From Anaerolineae bacterium (GTDB lineage Bacteria; Chloroflexota; Anaerolineae; 4572-78; J111): a stretch of DNA of 7,802 nt. The notes below the pieces were generated by a model. That model made no database searches, was not told where the DNA came from, and was given only the letters and a program-made list of their open reading frames with translations. Below are positions 7,097 through 7,802 of the stretch, one piece after another; position 1 is the first letter of the stretch; each line of letters opens with the position of its first letter. Both the position numbers and the translations under genes were made by a program. The stretch spans positions 1 to 7,802 of the forward strand of contig JAGRCC010000545.1 in the NCBI GenBank assembly GCA_020433785.1, written 5' to 3'.

Positions 7097-7113
7097 CGTG
7101 GTTCCTTCTATTC

Positions 7114-7169
7114 TTCACAAGCAGTTCACAAATACTCTACTCTCTAGGAGCATAGCATAAAATTTGTGA
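7114..7169. promoter_or_regulatory. Repeated TTCACAA motif, possible operator
   Basis: TTCACAA occurs at 7114-7120 and again as TTCACAAAT at 7125-7133, 11 bases apart (one helical turn). Its inverse ATTTGTGA is at 7162-7169, giving an 8-base inverted pair with the second copy. All lie between the kinase gene and the ABC ATPase gene, and the last falls in the spacer of the candidate promoter. Binding by a regulator is inferred only. Confidence 0.35.
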
Positions 7170-7177
7170 CAGGTCAG
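7149..7177 (-). promoter_or_regulatory. Candidate sigma-70-type promoter for the ABC transporter genes
   Basis: On the minus strand CTGACC (7172-7177) and TATGCT (7149-7154) are 17 bases apart; each matches four of six consensus bases. A second overlapping TATGCT lies at 7154-7159. The position, about 53 bases before the ATPase start, fits. The elements are weak, so this is only a candidate. Confidence 0.35.
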
Positions 7178-7203
7178 TGATCTAAAGTTTATCGGGGGTT
7201 TAT

Positions 7204-7217
7204 TTTAGCCGGCTAAA
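7204..7217. repeat. 14-base perfect palindrome over the kinase stop codon
   Basis: TTTAGCCGGCTAAA is its own reverse complement and includes the kinase TAG stop (7213-7215). It shares the 9-mer CCGGCTAAA with the right arm of the large inverted repeat at 5320-5378. With no loop it is not a standard hairpin terminator. Confidence 0.6.
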
Positions 7218-7802
7218 CCTTGGTCGACGAGAGTTTCGTGTCCAGTACATCTTGGACTTTGTGGGCCAGCATGGTTGGGGTAAAGGGTTTTTGCAAAAAG
7301 GCAGAATTTTGGGTAATAAAATTTTGCGTGAGCCGTATATCTTTAGGATGACCGGAGATATAAAGAACTTTTATGTCCGGATGGAGGCTCATAACGATTT
7401 GCGCTAATTTATCCCCGGCAATTCGACCGGGCATGACGATATCGGTCAAGAGTAAATCAATTGTACCCGAATATTCATTGAAAACGTCTAAGGCTTCCTG
7501 GCCGTTTTTAGCTTCAAGCACCAGGTAACCATGTTTAAGCAGCGTTCGCTGAGCCAGGTCTCGAATCATATCTTCATCTTCAACTAGCAAAATCGTTTTC
7601 GTACTTTGGTTTGACGGCCAATGGGTGGATTCTATTAAATGGGCGATTTCCATCTCCGCCTTAGGTAAAAAAATTGTGAATTTTGTACCTTGATTTAATT
7701 GGCTTTCAACCCCAATGTGGCCGTTGCTTTGTTTAATAATGCCATGAACGGTTGATAGGCCCAACCCGGTGCCTTTCCCGGCCTCTTTGGTGGTAAAAAA
7801 GG
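7213..7802 (-). CDS. Hybrid sensor histidine kinase, C-terminal part with receiver domain (5' end outside window)
   Basis: The frame is open to the right edge of the window, so only the last ~196 codons are seen. It begins in the ATP-binding (HATPase) domain with FFTTKEAGKGTGLGLS, which holds the F box and G2 box, followed by VHGIIKQSNGHI and GTKFTIFLPK closing that domain. After a ~20-residue linker comes a receiver domain (codons at about 7602-7230) with acidic pocket Glu-Asp in LLVEDED (7576-7581), phosphoacceptor Asp in LLLTDIVMP (7441-7443), switch Ser in YISGHP and conserved Lys in LQKPF (7288-7290). All catalytic residues seen are intact. The phosphoryl group would pass from an unseen His to this Asp or to a separate partner; the signal and output are unknown. 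The TTG at 7762 lies inside the G2 box and is not a start. GC content is clearly lower than in the other genes (98/240 at 7501-7740). It is read towards the ABC genes but a gap of 116 bases separates them. Confidence 0.93.
   Translation of the reverse strand, partial: FFTTKEAGKGTGLGLSTVHGIIKQSNGHIGVESQLNQGTKFTIFLPKAEMEIAHLIESTHWPSNQSTKTILLVEDEDMIRDLAQRTLLKHGYLVLEAKNGQEALDVFNEYSGTIDLLLTDIVMPGRIAGDKLAQIVMSLHPDIKVLYISGHPKDIRLTQNFITQNSAFLQKPFTPTMLAHKVQDVLDTKLSSTKV

Overview
The window reads as an ordinary bacterial chromosome segment of mixed GC content. By hand count, 146/240 bases are G or C at 2041-2280, 124/240 at 5401-5640 and 98/240 at 7501-7740. Three traits together suggest a Chloroflexota (Anaerolineae-like) genome: a STAND-type ATPase/TPR protein, a DUF389 membrane protein ending in a Thr-Pro linker plus SH3 domain, and spacers filled with different short repeat families. 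This assignment is an inference from architecture; no rRNA or marker gene is present.

The left part (1-5294) holds three plus-strand genes. First comes the 3' end of a large AAA/STAND-type protein with about ten TPR repeats. Next is a complete carbon-nitrogen hydrolase of the omega-amidase/MtnU/YafV type with an intact Glu-Lys-Cys triad. The third is a complete 787-residue membrane protein with two universal-stress-protein (USP) domains, a DUF389 membrane domain, a soluble domain, a Thr-Pro linker and a C-terminal SH3-like domain. Each gap carries a different repeat. A twice-repeated composite of short palindromes (A-B-A'-B') precedes the hydrolase. An 8-base GT-rich array followed by a 4-base CA-rich array precedes the DUF389 gene.

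The right part (5385-7802) is on the minus strand. An ABC-2 exporter is encoded by an ATPase gene followed by a permease gene, overlapping by one base (TAATG) and so probably translationally coupled. Upstream of it, in the same direction, is the 3' end of a hybrid sensor histidine kinase with a C-terminal receiver domain, clearly AT-richer than its surroundings. The two halves converge on a near-perfect 23-base inverted repeat at 5320-5378 that may end transcription from both sides.

No mobile element, CRISPR array, tRNA or rRNA is visible. The most unusual items are the USP-USP-DUF389-SH3 fusion, whose domain order and apparent odd number of membrane spans suggest a cytoplasmic nucleotide-binding head joined to an extracellular SH3 module, and the structured repeats in the spacers. 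I see no clear evidence for a wholly new multi-gene system.
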